Origin: Chloroflexota bacterium
Lineage (GTDB): Bacteria > Chloroflexota > Dormibacteria > Dormibacterales > Dormibacteraceae
Length of the DNA: 64,000 nucleotides
Direction: 5' to 3'
Assembly (NCBI GenBank): GCA_005883575.1
Contig: VBFH01000024.1
Span: forward strand, 1-64,000
How positions within the stretch are numbered: the first letter of the stretch is position 1; every line of letters starts with the position of its first letter. This document shows, in pieces, positions 31,772-40,724 of this stretch. The notes beneath the pieces were generated by a model that had not been told where the DNA came from, did not search any database, and saw only the letters and a program-made list of their open reading frames with translations. The position numbers and the translations under genes are program-made.

Positions 31772-33393
31772 ATCAGCACTGATGATCGCGGATATTCCGC
31801 ATCCGGATCACAGATCACATTGATGCACGCCGGCAGGCCGGACTTGAAAGCCCGCTCCAGCGCCGGCCGGATCTCTTCCGGCCGCTCGACCAGCTCGCCG
31901 TAGCCCCCGAGGGCTTCGACCACCTTGTCATATCGGGTCTTCGAACCGAGGTCCGCGGCCACGCTCATCCCGAGCAAGCTCTGCATCGGATGCTTCTCCA
32001 ACGCCCAGATCCCGTTGTTTCCGACCAGGCAGACAACCGGGATCCGGTGTCGCACCATCGTGTCGAACTCCATGGCTGAGAAGCCGAACGCGCCGTCGCC
32101 GGACAGCAGGATGACCTGTCGCCCGGGGCGTGCCAGCTTGGCGGCAATCGCGTAGCCGGGCCCCGAGCCCAGACAGCCGAAAGGCCCCGGGTCGATCCAC
32201 AGTCCGGGCTTGTCCCGTTCGATCAGCCGGCCCGCGAACGATATGAAGTCCCCGCCGTCGCCGACGATGATCGCATCGGGGTCGGCGAACTGATCGACCT
32301 CCGCGATCAGCCGCGCCGGATGCACCGGGGCGGACTCGGAGCTGGTCATCGCCTCGTCGCGCTGCCGCGCGGCGGTCTCCGTTTCGCGCAGCGCCTGCAG
32401 CCAGACATCTCGATGAGTGCCACCGGCGAGCGCAGCGCCGAGCTGGCTCAGCGCCGCTTTCACCTGACCGAAGATCGCAACCTCCGCCGGCCGATGCTTG
32501 CGGTGGCCGTCGACGTCGAGGTAGAGCAGACGCGCATCCTCGCCAAAGACCGGCGGCAGACCAAAGTTGAGCCGGAAGTCGAGCAAGACCCCGACCAGCA
32601 CAATCAGGTCCGCATCACGCAGCGCCTGGCCGCGGGCCCGGGAGAAGAAGAGAGGATGCCCAGGAGGCAGCATTCCGCGCGCCATCCCATTGACGGTCAG
32701 CGGAAGGTTTGCGGCTTCGACGAGGGCGCGCAACTCATCCTCGGCGCGCGCCCACCACACGCCGCCGCCCGCCACCACCAGCGGCCGTTCCGCGTCGCGA
32801 ATGACACGCGCGGCTTGCTCGATCAACTCGGGATCTGGTGGCGACCCGGGGTCGACGGTGAGGTGCTCGGTCGCCTCCGGCAGATCGGCCGCACCGAAGA
32901 AGACGTCGATCGGGATGTCCATAAAGACAGGCCCCGTGCGACGGCTCAGGGCGGAGCGGATGCACTCGGCCGCGGTGCGATAAGCATCGTCGGCCGAGGT
33001 GAGCGTGACCGCCTTCTTGGTCAGACTGCGCGTCACCTCGAGGTGGTCCATCTCCTGGAGCGAGCCCATGCCCCACCGCGAGACCGGCGCGCGACCACCG
33101 ATCACAAACATCGGGCTGTCATTGCCCTGCGCCTGCGCCAGAGCGGATGCGGAGTTGAGGACACCAGGCCCCGCCGTGACCGCGGCGACACCGCACTCGC
33201 GGGTCACCTTTGCCCATCCCTCGGCCGCGAAAGCCGCCGACTGCTCGTGCCGGACGTCGATGACGCGGATTCCGTGCTCAGCCGCGCCGGTGAGCACCGG
33301 CCAAATGTGGCCGCCGTTCAGGGTGAACAGATGGCTGACTCCCGCTTGCTTCAGCGCGAGCGCGACGAGCTCGCCCGCGTTGCCGGAGTCCAA
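31768..33393 (-). CDS. ThDP-dependent acetolactate-synthase-like enzyme (2-hydroxyacyl-CoA lyase-like)
   Basis: 541 residues from TTG 33393. Three domains: N-terminal pyrimidine-binding (about 1-170, catalytic Glu in VRHEQSAAFAAEGWA), central (about 180-320), and pyrophosphate-binding with SGDGAFGFSAMEF and GNNGIWALEKHPM. The last motif resembles 2-hydroxyacyl-CoA lyase and ILVBL rather than true IlvB, and no IlvN gene is nearby, so branched-chain synthesis is not likely. The substrate is open. Confidence 0.88.
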   Translation of the reverse strand: MDSGNAGELVALALKQAGVSHLFTLNGGHIWPVLTGAAEHGIRVIDVRHEQSAAFAAEGWAKVTRECGVAAVTAGPGVLNSASALAQAQGNDSPMFVIGGRAPVSRWGMGSLQEMDHLEVTRSLTKKAVTLTSADDAYRTAAECIRSALSRRTGPVFMDIPIDVFFGAADLPEATEHLTVDPGSPPDPELIEQAARVIRDAERPLVVAGGGVWWARAEDELRALVEAANLPLTVNGMARGMLPPGHPLFFSRARGQALRDADLIVLVGVLLDFRLNFGLPPVFGEDARLLYLDVDGHRKHRPAEVAIFGQVKAALSQLGAALAGGTHRDVWLQALRETETAARQRDEAMTSSESAPVHPARLIAEVDQFADPDAIIVGDGGDFISFAGRLIERDKPGLWIDPGPFGCLGSGPGYAIAAKLARPGRQVILLSGDGAFGFSAMEFDTMVRHRIPVVCLVGNNGIWALEKHPMQSLLGMSVAADLGSKTRYDKVVEALGGYGELVERPEEIRPALERAFKSGLPACINVICDPDAEYPRSSVLM

Positions 33394-33394
33394 T

Positions 33395-34216
33395 TTATTC
33401 GGCGGCCGCCCAGGGCATCGCCGGCGTGTTGAATGCCGCCTGCGGCGATCCCTCGCGACCGATGACGATCACTCCACCCGATGCCTTGAGCGCTTTGCCG
33501 AGGTGATCGACCGCACCCCTGGCCACGGACGCGGGCTCCATTCCGTGTTGCAGCTCGACGACCATCAGACGCGCCAGCCCCAGCCAGATGAACGCCTCGC
33601 CCAGCCCCGTGCCGCAGACGGCGCCGAAACGGTCGTCCGCGTAGAAGCCGGCGCCCGCGATCGGCGAGTCGCCGATACGGCCCGGAAGCTTGCCTGTCAT
33701 TCCGCCGGTGGAAACCGCGATGGCGAGGTGTCCGTCGGCGTCCCGCGCTACGGCGCCGACGGTGTCCGCGCCTAGGAGCAGCTCCTGGCGCTTGCGGTCG
33801 GTGATGAAGATCGACGGGTCGCACATCTCGAGGCCGTGCTCGCGCGCAAACTTCGAGGCTCCGGCCGCCGCCAGAAGCACGTGCCGGCCGTCCTCCATCA
33901 CGGCCCGCGCAAGGTCGATCGGATGACGGACGTCACGCAGGCACGCCGCCCCGCCCACCTTCAGCCCGGCCCCGTCCATGACGCCGGCGTCCAGCTCCAC
34001 CCCGCCCTCGGCGTTCAGACAGGCGCCGATGCCCGCGTTGAGAAGTGGCTCGTCTTCCATGTGGCGCACCGCAGCCATGGCCGCCGCCAGGGCGCCATCG
34101 GTGAGCGTCGACCACCCGACCTCTCTAGCCCGCTCGACCGCGGCCTGACGCTGAGTACTCTCGGATTCGGGGACGGGCCCGGCGCCGCCGTGGACGATCA
34201 GGGCCGGGCGGGCCAA
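33395..34216 (-). CDS. Isoaspartyl peptidase / plant-type L-asparaginase
   Basis: 273 residues. IVHGGAGP at the start, LLNAGIGACLN, and the autocleavage site GADTVGAVARD, whose Thr becomes the N-terminal nucleophile, followed by STGGMTGKLPGRIGDSPIAGAGFYAD. It removes isoaspartyl dipeptides or asparagine. Stop and next start are one base apart (TAAATTG). Pcm, elsewhere in this window, repairs the same isoaspartyl damage in proteins. Confidence 0.93.
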   Translation of the reverse strand: MARPALIVHGGAGPVPESESTQRQAAVERAREVGWSTLTDGALAAAMAAVRHMEDEPLLNAGIGACLNAEGGVELDAGVMDGAGLKVGGAACLRDVRHPIDLARAVMEDGRHVLLAAAGASKFAREHGLEMCDPSIFITDRKRQELLLGADTVGAVARDADGHLAIAVSTGGMTGKLPGRIGDSPIAGAGFYADDRFGAVCGTGLGEAFIWLGLARLMVVELQHGMEPASVARGAVDHLGKALKASGGVIVIGREGSPQAAFNTPAMPWAAAE

Positions 34217-34231
34217 AGGTGGGCGGTCTGG

Positions 34232-34429
34232 TTAGTAGGCCAGGGGCTCGGGCCAGCCGCTCCGGCGCTCAACGAAGCGGCGGTCCGCGACCCGCCGGTC
34301 GAAGGGGTTGAGGATGCGCCGGTTTGCGGCGGCGCGCTCAGGGCTGCGGCGCTCGCCGAAGCGCCTGTCGATGCCCGATCGCCTGTCGCCATTTCTCCGT
34401 TCCGGACCGCGCTCAACCATCTCCACCAC
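34232..34429 (-). CDS. Small RR-repeat protein, unknown function
   Basis: 65 residues made almost wholly of spaced double arginines: ERRNGDRRSGIDRRFGERR then FDRRVADRRFVERR. Such (D/E)RR spacing gives an Arg-rich surface interleaved with acids and could bind nucleic acid or polyphosphate. It sits in the 234-bp gap between ThyX-like and peptidase genes on the same strand. Low complexity makes this call uncertain. Confidence 0.5.
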   Translation of the reverse strand: MVEMVERGPERRNGDRRSGIDRRFGERRSPERAAANRRILNPFDRRVADRRFVERRSGWPEPLAY

Positions 34430-34450
34430 TCTCTGCGTGCGCGCGTGATG

Positions 34451-36082
34451 CTATCGCACTCTTTGGTCGATTGCGGACAACTTTTCGTCGATCCGCCGCT
34501 CTGACGCGCGGCGCTCCAGCTCGTCGCCCTTTCCGAGGTCGACAAACCGGGCGTAGCGAGCGAGCCTAGGATGCACCTCCTCAACCCGGCGGAACATCTC
34601 CTGAGCCACCCCGCGGTAATCCGGGTGGCCCTGCGGCGTGGTCCGCAGCTCACACAGGTGGTAGACCTCGCGCAGGTTGGCGCGGAAGTACCAGCGCACG
34701 TGGAAGGCCAGCGGCACGATGTACTGGGCGACAGCAGGGCCGAGGTCGCGCTCGAGTCGTCCGTGAAACTCCGCCGCCGCTTCCACGGCCCTGCCAAACT
34801 CGTCCTCCTTGCCCAGCTCGGCCAGCCCGGGCGGGCTGTCGTAGCCGAGCGATGTGCCCAGCAGCTGGCGGTCCTGGGTCAGCATGCGGTGGCGCTGCAG
34901 GTCACGGTAGGCGGCGAAGTTGGCTGTGATCTCGAACAGGTACTGGGCCTGCTCCAGCGCCCGTGGTGCGCGCTGCCGGCGGTTCGCCCGATCGGCGAGG
35001 AGCGCCTCCAGCACGGTCGAAGGATCGCCCACCTGCTGGTCGAGGGGAAGGTTGGAGTAGGGAAACAGCGCGGCGGCGGCCACCTTCCGCTCCGCGTCGG
35101 CATCGGACTCAAGGAGGCGGACGGAGGGGGGGCTCGATGCGGGATTTCCGGACAATGCCAATCGGGCGCTGGCGGAACGGATCCGCGCCATCCGCTCCGC
35201 GGCCGGCCGCCCGTACTTGTCGTCCAGCGCCCTGCGCACGAACGATGGGATGACGAGTGAAAGCTCCCGGTGCAGCTCCACCGCCAGGGCCTGGCACTCG
35301 GGCAGCTCGTTGGCCGCCATCTTGGTGATCAAGTACTCGAAGGCGCGTCCGTTGCCGAACAGGCCGAGGTTGGTCAGCGTGCCCGCCGGGAGAAGCCCCC
35401 GCAGGAGATCGAGCGCCTTCGCCCTCGTCGCCGACTTCCACCCCCGGTCGGTCTCGCCCTCTTCCTGGGGGAACTTCTCCCGGATCGCCGACGTCACGGG
35501 CTCGACGAGCCGGCTGTAGGTGGCGAAGAGCCCGTCGGCGCCCGGCTCGTAGTCGGGATGACGGAGCTCGGCGCCGCGGTGATACAGGTACTTGCCATCC
35601 GCTCCGGGTCGGTCGAAGCGCACGTACCGGGTCGACTTCTCCAGAGGCGAGATCCCTATCCGGCTGTCCTCGAGGGCCTTTGCCGCCAGCGTCGACACCT
35701 GCTCCACCGCGACGTGAGCGCCGGCCAGCTCGGCCACCGAGTCGTCCCCATATCCCACCAGGACGCGCTCGTAAAAGTCTTCAGCTCGCCTTACCGCGAC
35801 CATGTCGTCGGCGGAGGATGGCGCGCCGGCCAGGCGCTCGAACCCCGAATCGGGTTCGTTGATGAACTCGTCCAGCAGGACGCGCCGTAAGCTCTTCTCC
35901 GTTCTCGAGTAGCGCGAGAAGAGGGCTCCCTTGACCACCTCGGGCAGGTTGCGAAGGGCGAAGACCGGCCGGTCGAGGTTGGTGAAATACCGCTCGAGAA
36001 GGCTCGATTCCGCTGCGTTGAACTCACGCCCGCCCACGGTGGCTATTCTCCCTATCGCATCGCTTCGAAGTCGCCCTGCCAT
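34451..36082 (-). CDS. Double-length ThyX-like FAD-dependent thymidylate synthase family protein
   Basis: 543 residues, about twice the usual ThyX. The C-terminal half has FAAYRDLQRHRMLTQDRQLLG, a form of the ThyX RHR motif without the normal Ser-x4-SxR pattern; the N-terminal half has EKSTRYVRF and GYGDDSVAELAGAHVAVEQVS, which look like a diverged copy. Whether it makes dTMP, or is a paralogue with another flavin-linked task, cannot be told; no thyA or canonical thyX is in the window. Confidence 0.82.
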   Translation of the reverse strand: MAGRLRSDAIGRIATVGGREFNAAESSLLERYFTNLDRPVFALRNLPEVVKGALFSRYSRTEKSLRRVLLDEFINEPDSGFERLAGAPSSADDMVAVRRAEDFYERVLVGYGDDSVAELAGAHVAVEQVSTLAAKALEDSRIGISPLEKSTRYVRFDRPGADGKYLYHRGAELRHPDYEPGADGLFATYSRLVEPVTSAIREKFPQEEGETDRGWKSATRAKALDLLRGLLPAGTLTNLGLFGNGRAFEYLITKMAANELPECQALAVELHRELSLVIPSFVRRALDDKYGRPAAERMARIRSASARLALSGNPASSPPSVRLLESDADAERKVAAAALFPYSNLPLDQQVGDPSTVLEALLADRANRRQRAPRALEQAQYLFEITANFAAYRDLQRHRMLTQDRQLLGTSLGYDSPPGLAELGKEDEFGRAVEAAAEFHGRLERDLGPAVAQYIVPLAFHVRWYFRANLREVYHLCELRTTPQGHPDYRGVAQEMFRRVEEVHPRLARYARFVDLGKGDELERRASERRIDEKLSAIDQRVR

Positions 36083-36217
36083 ATCTTGTGTCGCACGGGG
36101 CGCTACCTACATCCTATGGGCGTCGAGTCCAGGTTGTCCCCGGATTGTCCCCAGCTGTGTTAAAAACTGCCTGCGAAACGGGGACTTCCGCCAGGCACTA
36201 GCCTCCTGATTCAGGCG

Positions 36218-37006
36218 ATGGGCGAGATCGACTGGGTGGCACGCTGGCAAAAGGTCGTCGCGGATCGCGCCACCCTGGCCTCAGGGCACGCCGACTCCGG
36301 CTATTGGGACCGCCGCGCGCGAAGCTACGCCCGCTCGACCCATGCCCGCGGCGATGAGTTCCTCCAGGTGCTGGAGCCGTACCTATCGCCGCGTAAGACA
36401 CTGATCGACGTGGGAGCAGGCACGGGGCGGCACGCCACTCCGCTCGCCGAGCGCCTCGAGTGGGTGACCGCGGTCGAACCTTCCGATGGCATGCGTTCGC
36501 ACATCCCGCCACGCGACAACATGACGGTCATCGCGAGCACCTGGGAGGACGCCCAGGTCGCGCCCGCGGACCTGGTCATCTGCAGCCACGTGCTCTATGG
36601 GGTCGCCGACCCCGTGCCCTTTCTCGACAAGCTGCAGAAGGCGGCGCGCGAGCGTGTGTTCGTGATGATGCGCGAGACCGACCTGCCGCATCCGGCGGCG
36701 GAGATACGCAGGAGGCTGGTCGGCGACTCCGGCCCGCGGCTGCCGCGTTTCAGCGAGCTGTTCATGCTCCTGCTCCAGCAGGGCGTCGCGGCCGACGTAG
36801 ATTTCATCCGCTATCCGATCCTGACGCGATACGCGAACATGGAGGAAGCGCTGACCGACAGCCGCGCGCTGTTCGGCGAGGGATGGGACGAGGTGAAGGC
36901 GCGGGCGGTGCTCGACGACGTGCTCAGCAAAGAAGGCGATGAGCTTGTGTTCGACGGCGGCGTCGCGCTTTCGGGAGTCGCACATTGGAAACCACAGACG
37001 AGCTGA
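36218..37006 (+). CDS. Class I SAM-dependent methyltransferase
   Basis: 262 residues. SAM motif I IDVGAGTGRHATPLAE (about 63-78), motif II region AVEPSDGM, and PADLVICSHVLYGVADP as motif IV. A small N-terminal cap (about 1-50) has RWxxVVADRA. TAGCCT ends 13 nt before the ATG, giving a 6-nt leader. The gene overlaps the GNAT gene by 22 nt. Confidence 0.88.
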   Translation: MGEIDWVARWQKVVADRATLASGHADSGYWDRRARSYARSTHARGDEFLQVLEPYLSPRKTLIDVGAGTGRHATPLAERLEWVTAVEPSDGMRSHIPPRDNMTVIASTWEDAQVAPADLVICSHVLYGVADPVPFLDKLQKAARERVFVMMRETDLPHPAAEIRRRLVGDSGPRLPRFSELFMLLLQQGVAADVDFIRYPILTRYANMEEALTDSRALFGEGWDEVKARAVLDDVLSKEGDELVFDGGVALSGVAHWKPQTS

Positions 37007-37836
37007 CCCTGAGGCCCGTTCGGCCGGCGGATCGCGAGCGCATCGCCGAGATCACCAACGACGTCTGGGAGGGCCATGACTACATCCCGCGCGTTTTCGA
37101 CCGCTGGGTATCGGACTCGGGCGCCGAGTTCCAGGCCGCGGAGCTCGAGGGCGTCGTGGTCGGCGTCCAGCGGCTGCGTCCATACGCCCTAGGCCTCATC
37201 TGGTACGAGGGACTGCGCGTCGCGAGCACCCATCACAGGCGCGGAATCGGGCGGACGATGCTCAACGCAGGGATCGAGGAGGCGCGCGCGCAGGGCTTCC
37301 GCGAGATGCGCCTGGCGACCCGCGACCTGCCGGCGGTGAGACTCTTCGAGTCGGCAGGATTCCACCGCCTGGTCGAGATGCGTTGGTGGCGGGGACTGCG
37401 CGTCGAAGGAGGTGAGCCGGCGCGGATTCCGGACCCTGCCGAAGCGCCGCGGCTGTGGTCCATGGCCGCGTCAAGCGCGGGCATCGACCTGTACGCAGGC
37501 ATCTGCCCGGACATGAACGGCGCTCGTGACCTGAATGTCGAGGAGCTCGAGCGGCTCGCCCGTCGGGGCTTGGTCAGAGTCGGCCCGGGTGGCCGCGCTC
37601 TCGCGCTGCTGCGCGAGCCGTGGGGGCAGAACATCGCCGTTTCACTCCTCGCCGGATCGGGCGGCGCGCTGCGCGAGGTCCTGATGGGGCTTCGCTTCGA
37701 GGCCGATGCGGACGGGTTGAAGCACGTGACCGTCAACCTGCCGCCAGGCCATCCGGCGGAAGAGGACCTTGAGGCCACCGGATACGATTTCGCGGATGCC
37801 GAACGAAGCGCTTACGTCTATTCATTGAAGCTGTAG
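36985..37836 (+). CDS. GNAT acetyltransferase with a C-terminal second domain
   Basis: 283 residues from TTG. The N-terminal GNAT (about 5-140) has LRVASTHHRRGIGRTMLNAGIEEA and TRDLPAVRLFESAGF; a second region (about 150-283) has a weaker related fold ending ATGYDFADAERSAYVYSL. It overlaps the methyltransferase by 22 nt and ends directly before the flavoprotein gene. Substrate unknown. Confidence 0.85.
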   Translation: METTDELTLRPVRPADRERIAEITNDVWEGHDYIPRVFDRWVSDSGAEFQAAELEGVVVGVQRLRPYALGLIWYEGLRVASTHHRRGIGRTMLNAGIEEARAQGFREMRLATRDLPAVRLFESAGFHRLVEMRWWRGLRVEGGEPARIPDPAEAPRLWSMAASSAGIDLYAGICPDMNGARDLNVEELERLARRGLVRVGPGGRALALLREPWGQNIAVSLLAGSGGALREVLMGLRFEADADGLKHVTVNLPPGHPAEEDLEATGYDFADAERSAYVYSLKL

Positions 37837-39057
37837 TTGACCCGCCGCTACATCGTCCTGGGCAACGGCATCGCCGGGCAGACCTGCGCGGAAGACTTGC
37901 GCAAGGCCGACGCCGAATCCACGATCGTCATCATCGCGGCCGAACGCCATCCGCTCTACAACCGCGTCGCGCTGCCCCGCTACCTGCGCGGGCAGGTGCG
38001 GCGCGAGAAGGTCTTCATGCGCACTGTCGAGGATTACGGGAACAAGAACCTCGAGGTCCACTTCGAGACGTGGGCGACCGAGATCGACCTCCACGACAAG
38101 GTCGTGCACACCAATCGCGGACAGGAGTTCAAGTACGACGCGATCCTGATCGCGACCGGCGGCCGGCCCAAACCACCGCCGTGGCCCGGCTCGGGCGAGG
38201 TCTCAGCGTGCTTGGGCTTCCAGACCCTCGACGACACCGACGCGATCATCGAGAAGGCGGATGCGTCGCAGCGCGTGCTGGTGATGGGCGGAAGCTTCAT
38301 CGGCTACGAGCTCGCCGAAGGTGTGAGCTTCCGGCGCAAGACCCAGGTCACGTGGATCATGCGTGGTCCGTGGTTCCTCCGTTACGTCCTCGACGAGGAG
38401 GGCGGCCGCCTGTGTCGCCAGCTCGGTGAGGAGCAGGGCGTGCAGTTCATCACCTCCGACGAGGTCCAGAAGTTCAGTCGCAGCAACGGCCGCTTCACGG
38501 CGGAGACGGTGAACGGACACAAGGTCGAGTTCGACCTGCTGACGTACGGCGTCGGCCTCGATTACTACACCGAGCCGGTGCGCCAAGGAGTGGAGCTGAG
38601 CAAGGGCATCGTTACCGACTCGAAGCTGCGTACGTCAGCGCCCGACGCGTACGCGGCCGGCGACATCGCGGTCTTCTACGACCTCATGGTCGAGCGGCAC
38701 AATCAGATGGGCACGTGGGACAACGCGGAGGCTCACGGAAGGGTCGCCGCACGGAACATGGCTGGCGCGGATGAGGACTTCTTCGATGTGCCGACCTACA
38801 CGACGACGATGTTCGGGTCGACCTTGGCAGTGATGGGCGTCACGCCGGACGTGCAGCCGGGCCTCGAGTCGGTGCGCACGTTCAGCTTCGAGGAGAAGTA
38901 CTACCGCAAGCTATTTTTCAAGGACGACCGGCTCGTCGGCGCGATCATGATCGGACCGCCGAAGGGGCGCAAGAAGCTGATCGAGATCATGCGCTCACGG
39001 CAGAAGATCGAACGGCCGAAACAGGAGTTGCTGGATCCGATGAACCTCAAGGATTAA
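37837..39057 (+). CDS. FAD-dependent pyridine-nucleotide oxidoreductase
   Basis: 406 residues from TTG 37837. FAD-binding YIVLGNGIAGQTCAEDLRK, ATGG after the first Rossmann part, NAD(P)-binding VLVMGGSFIGYELAEG, and AYAAGDIAVF for the flavin ribityl chain. It lacks the CxxxxC redox pair of lipoamide-type reductases, so it fits the rubredoxin/ferredoxin reductase or NirB-like group. Third gene in the four-gene run. Confidence 0.92.
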   Translation: MTRRYIVLGNGIAGQTCAEDLRKADAESTIVIIAAERHPLYNRVALPRYLRGQVRREKVFMRTVEDYGNKNLEVHFETWATEIDLHDKVVHTNRGQEFKYDAILIATGGRPKPPPWPGSGEVSACLGFQTLDDTDAIIEKADASQRVLVMGGSFIGYELAEGVSFRRKTQVTWIMRGPWFLRYVLDEEGGRLCRQLGEEQGVQFITSDEVQKFSRSNGRFTAETVNGHKVEFDLLTYGVGLDYYTEPVRQGVELSKGIVTDSKLRTSAPDAYAAGDIAVFYDLMVERHNQMGTWDNAEAHGRVAARNMAGADEDFFDVPTYTTTMFGSTLAVMGVTPDVQPGLESVRTFSFEEKYYRKLFFKDDRLVGAIMIGPPKGRKKLIEIMRSRQKIERPKQELLDPMNLKD

Positions 39058-39060
39058 AAG

Positions 39061-39594
39061 ATGGCGCCCGAGTATGCGTTCGTGACGCACTGGCGGCTGC
39101 GGGGCACCGCGCAGGAGGTCTTCGACGTGCTCGCCGACCCATTTGGCCTCGCGCGCTGGTGGCCATCCGTCTACCTCGACGTGAGAGAGCTCCGGCCACC
39201 GGATCAAAAAGGCGGCGCCGGTCGCGTGGTCGGCCTGCACACGAAGGGCTGGCTGCCCTACACCCTGAAGTGGAACTTCACGATCACCGAGTCCACTCCG
39301 CCGTCCGGGTTCAAGCTCGTGGCGCACGGCGACTTCGAGGGCACAGGCGTGTGGACCCTCAAACAGGACGGTGACCACGTCGACGTGACCTACGACTGGC
39401 GAATCTCCGCCGAGAAGCAGCTCCTGCGCTACGGGAGCTTCATATTCCGGCCGATCTTCGCGGCCAACCACCGGTGGGCGATGGCGCGCGGCCAGGAAAG
39501 CCTGGAGCTGGAGTTGCGACGGCGCCGGGCGCAGACCGCAGCCGAGCGCGAAGCGGTGCCCGCGCCGCCCGGCCCGACGTTCGCCCGCCGCTAG
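39061..39594 (+). CDS. SRPBCC / polyketide-cyclase-like protein
   Basis: 177 residues. FVTHWRLRGTAQEVFDVLADPFGLARWWPSVY is the usual opening of the START/SRPBCC helix-grip fold, with later TYDWRISAEKQLLRY. It forms a hydrophobic pocket for a lipid or aromatic ligand. It follows the flavoprotein gene by 3 bp and may share its substrate. Confidence 0.87.
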   Translation: MAPEYAFVTHWRLRGTAQEVFDVLADPFGLARWWPSVYLDVRELRPPDQKGGAGRVVGLHTKGWLPYTLKWNFTITESTPPSGFKLVAHGDFEGTGVWTLKQDGDHVDVTYDWRISAEKQLLRYGSFIFRPIFAANHRWAMARGQESLELELRRRRAQTAAEREAVPAPPGPTFARR

Positions 39595-39628
39595 TCCGGA
39601 TTTCGTCGTATCGTTTTGCTCAGGACAA

Positions 39629-40051
39629 ATGGCATTCGCCTACAGCGAAACTGCACAGACCATCCGCCAGGTTCTGGGTTCGGTGCTGCGGGCGCGGCGC
39701 GAGGCGGCGCGTCGAACCCTCAGCGAGATCGCGGCCGAGGCGGGACTCTCGCCCGCTCATCTGTCCGAGGTGGAGCGGGGCCGCAAGGAAGTCTCGACCG
39801 AGCGCCTGATCGCGGTCGCCCACGCCCTGGGCGTCCGGCCGGCCGAGATCTACGCCGAGCTGGCCCGCCTGCTGGGCGCCCAGCCCGAGCAGCATGCCTG
39901 GCCGGATGACCCGCCCGTCAAGCTCCGTCTTGCCACGGCCTCGCTACCTTTAGAGGCGCTGCGTAGCGTGGCCGACTTCAGCGCTTATCTGGCGATGGCG
40001 AATCCACCGCCAAAGCCCAAAGATCGGATTGGGTTTTCGCCAAGGAGGTAG
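39629..40051 (+). CDS. XRE-family regulator, ClgR-like
   Basis: 140 residues with a helix-turn-helix at about 15-72 (LGSVLRARREAARRTLSEIAAEAGLSPAHLSEVERGRKEVS). Its position 6 bp upstream of clpP and the RTLSEIAxxAGLSxxxLSExERGRKExS pattern match ClgR, which activates clp genes in actinobacteria and is itself a Clp substrate. The C-terminal tail (LAMANPPPKPKDRIG..) is longer than the HTH needs. Confidence 0.88.
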   Translation: MAFAYSETAQTIRQVLGSVLRARREAARRTLSEIAAEAGLSPAHLSEVERGRKEVSTERLIAVAHALGVRPAEIYAELARLLGAQPEQHAWPDDPPVKLRLATASLPLEALRSVADFSAYLAMANPPPKPKDRIGFSPRR

Positions 40052-40057
40052 GAATAA

Positions 40058-40711
40058 ATGCATCTCATCCCGACCGTGATCACCAACGACGGGCGTGGCG
40101 AGCGCGCGTACGACATCTACTCGCGCCTGCTCAAGGACGGCGTGATCTTCGTTCGCGGCGTCATCGATGACGACATGGCGAGCACCGTCACCGCACAGCT
40201 GCTGTTTCTGGAAAACGAGTCACCGGATCGCGACATCCAGATCTACATCAACAGCCCCGGTGGCTCGCTGACCGCCGCGCTCTCCATCTACGACGCGATG
40301 CAGTACGTCGGCCCGAAGGTCGCGACGCTCTGCACCGGCCTGGCCGCGAGCGGCGCCTCGATCCTTCTGGCCGGAGGAGACAACGGGATGCGCATGTCGC
40401 TGCCGCACGCGCAGATCCTCATCCACCAACCTTTCACCCAGGGCATCCAGGGACAGGCTTCTGACATTCAGATCCACGCCCAGGAGATCCTCCGCCAGCG
40501 CGAGCAGGTGGCGCGGATCTACGCGAAGCACTGCAAGCGGCAGCTCGAGGACGTGGAGAGAGCGATGGAACGCGACTTCTTCATGACCCCCGACCAGGCG
40601 CGGGACTGGGGCCTCATCGACCTGATCGTCGAAAAGAACCCTCACGTCACCGCCGCCTCGACCGAGGCTCCCGGGCCCGCGAAGGCGCCGGCAGCAAAAG
40701 ATAAAGCCTGA
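40058..40711 (+). CDS. clpP: ATP-dependent Clp protease proteolytic subunit
   Basis: 217 residues. Catalytic Ser98 in [13 protein letters not shown] and His123 in HAQILIHQP, with [18 protein letters not shown] upstream, typical of ClpP. The C-terminal 20 residues (Ala/Pro/Lys-rich) extend beyond the barrel. Shine-Dalgarno AAGGAGG lies 7-8 nt before the ATG. Works with ClpX or ClpC, not in the window. Confidence 0.95.
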   Translation: MHLIPTVITNDGRGERAYDIYSRLLKDGVIFVRGVIDDDMASTVTAQLLFLENESPDRDIQIYINSPGGSLTAALSIYDAMQYVGPKVATLCTGLAASGASILLAGGDNGMRMSLPHAQILIHQPFTQGIQGQASDIQIHAQEILRQREQVARIYAKHCKRQLEDVERAMERDFFMTPDQARDWGLIDLIVEKNPHVTAASTEAPGPAKAPAAKDKA

Positions 40712-40724
40712 GGGTCGTCCGCCT

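Noticed and set aside
30593-31903. 436-codon plus-strand frame opposite gdhA
   Set aside because: Antisense to glutamate dehydrogenase with clear motifs; no sign of a second coding layer.
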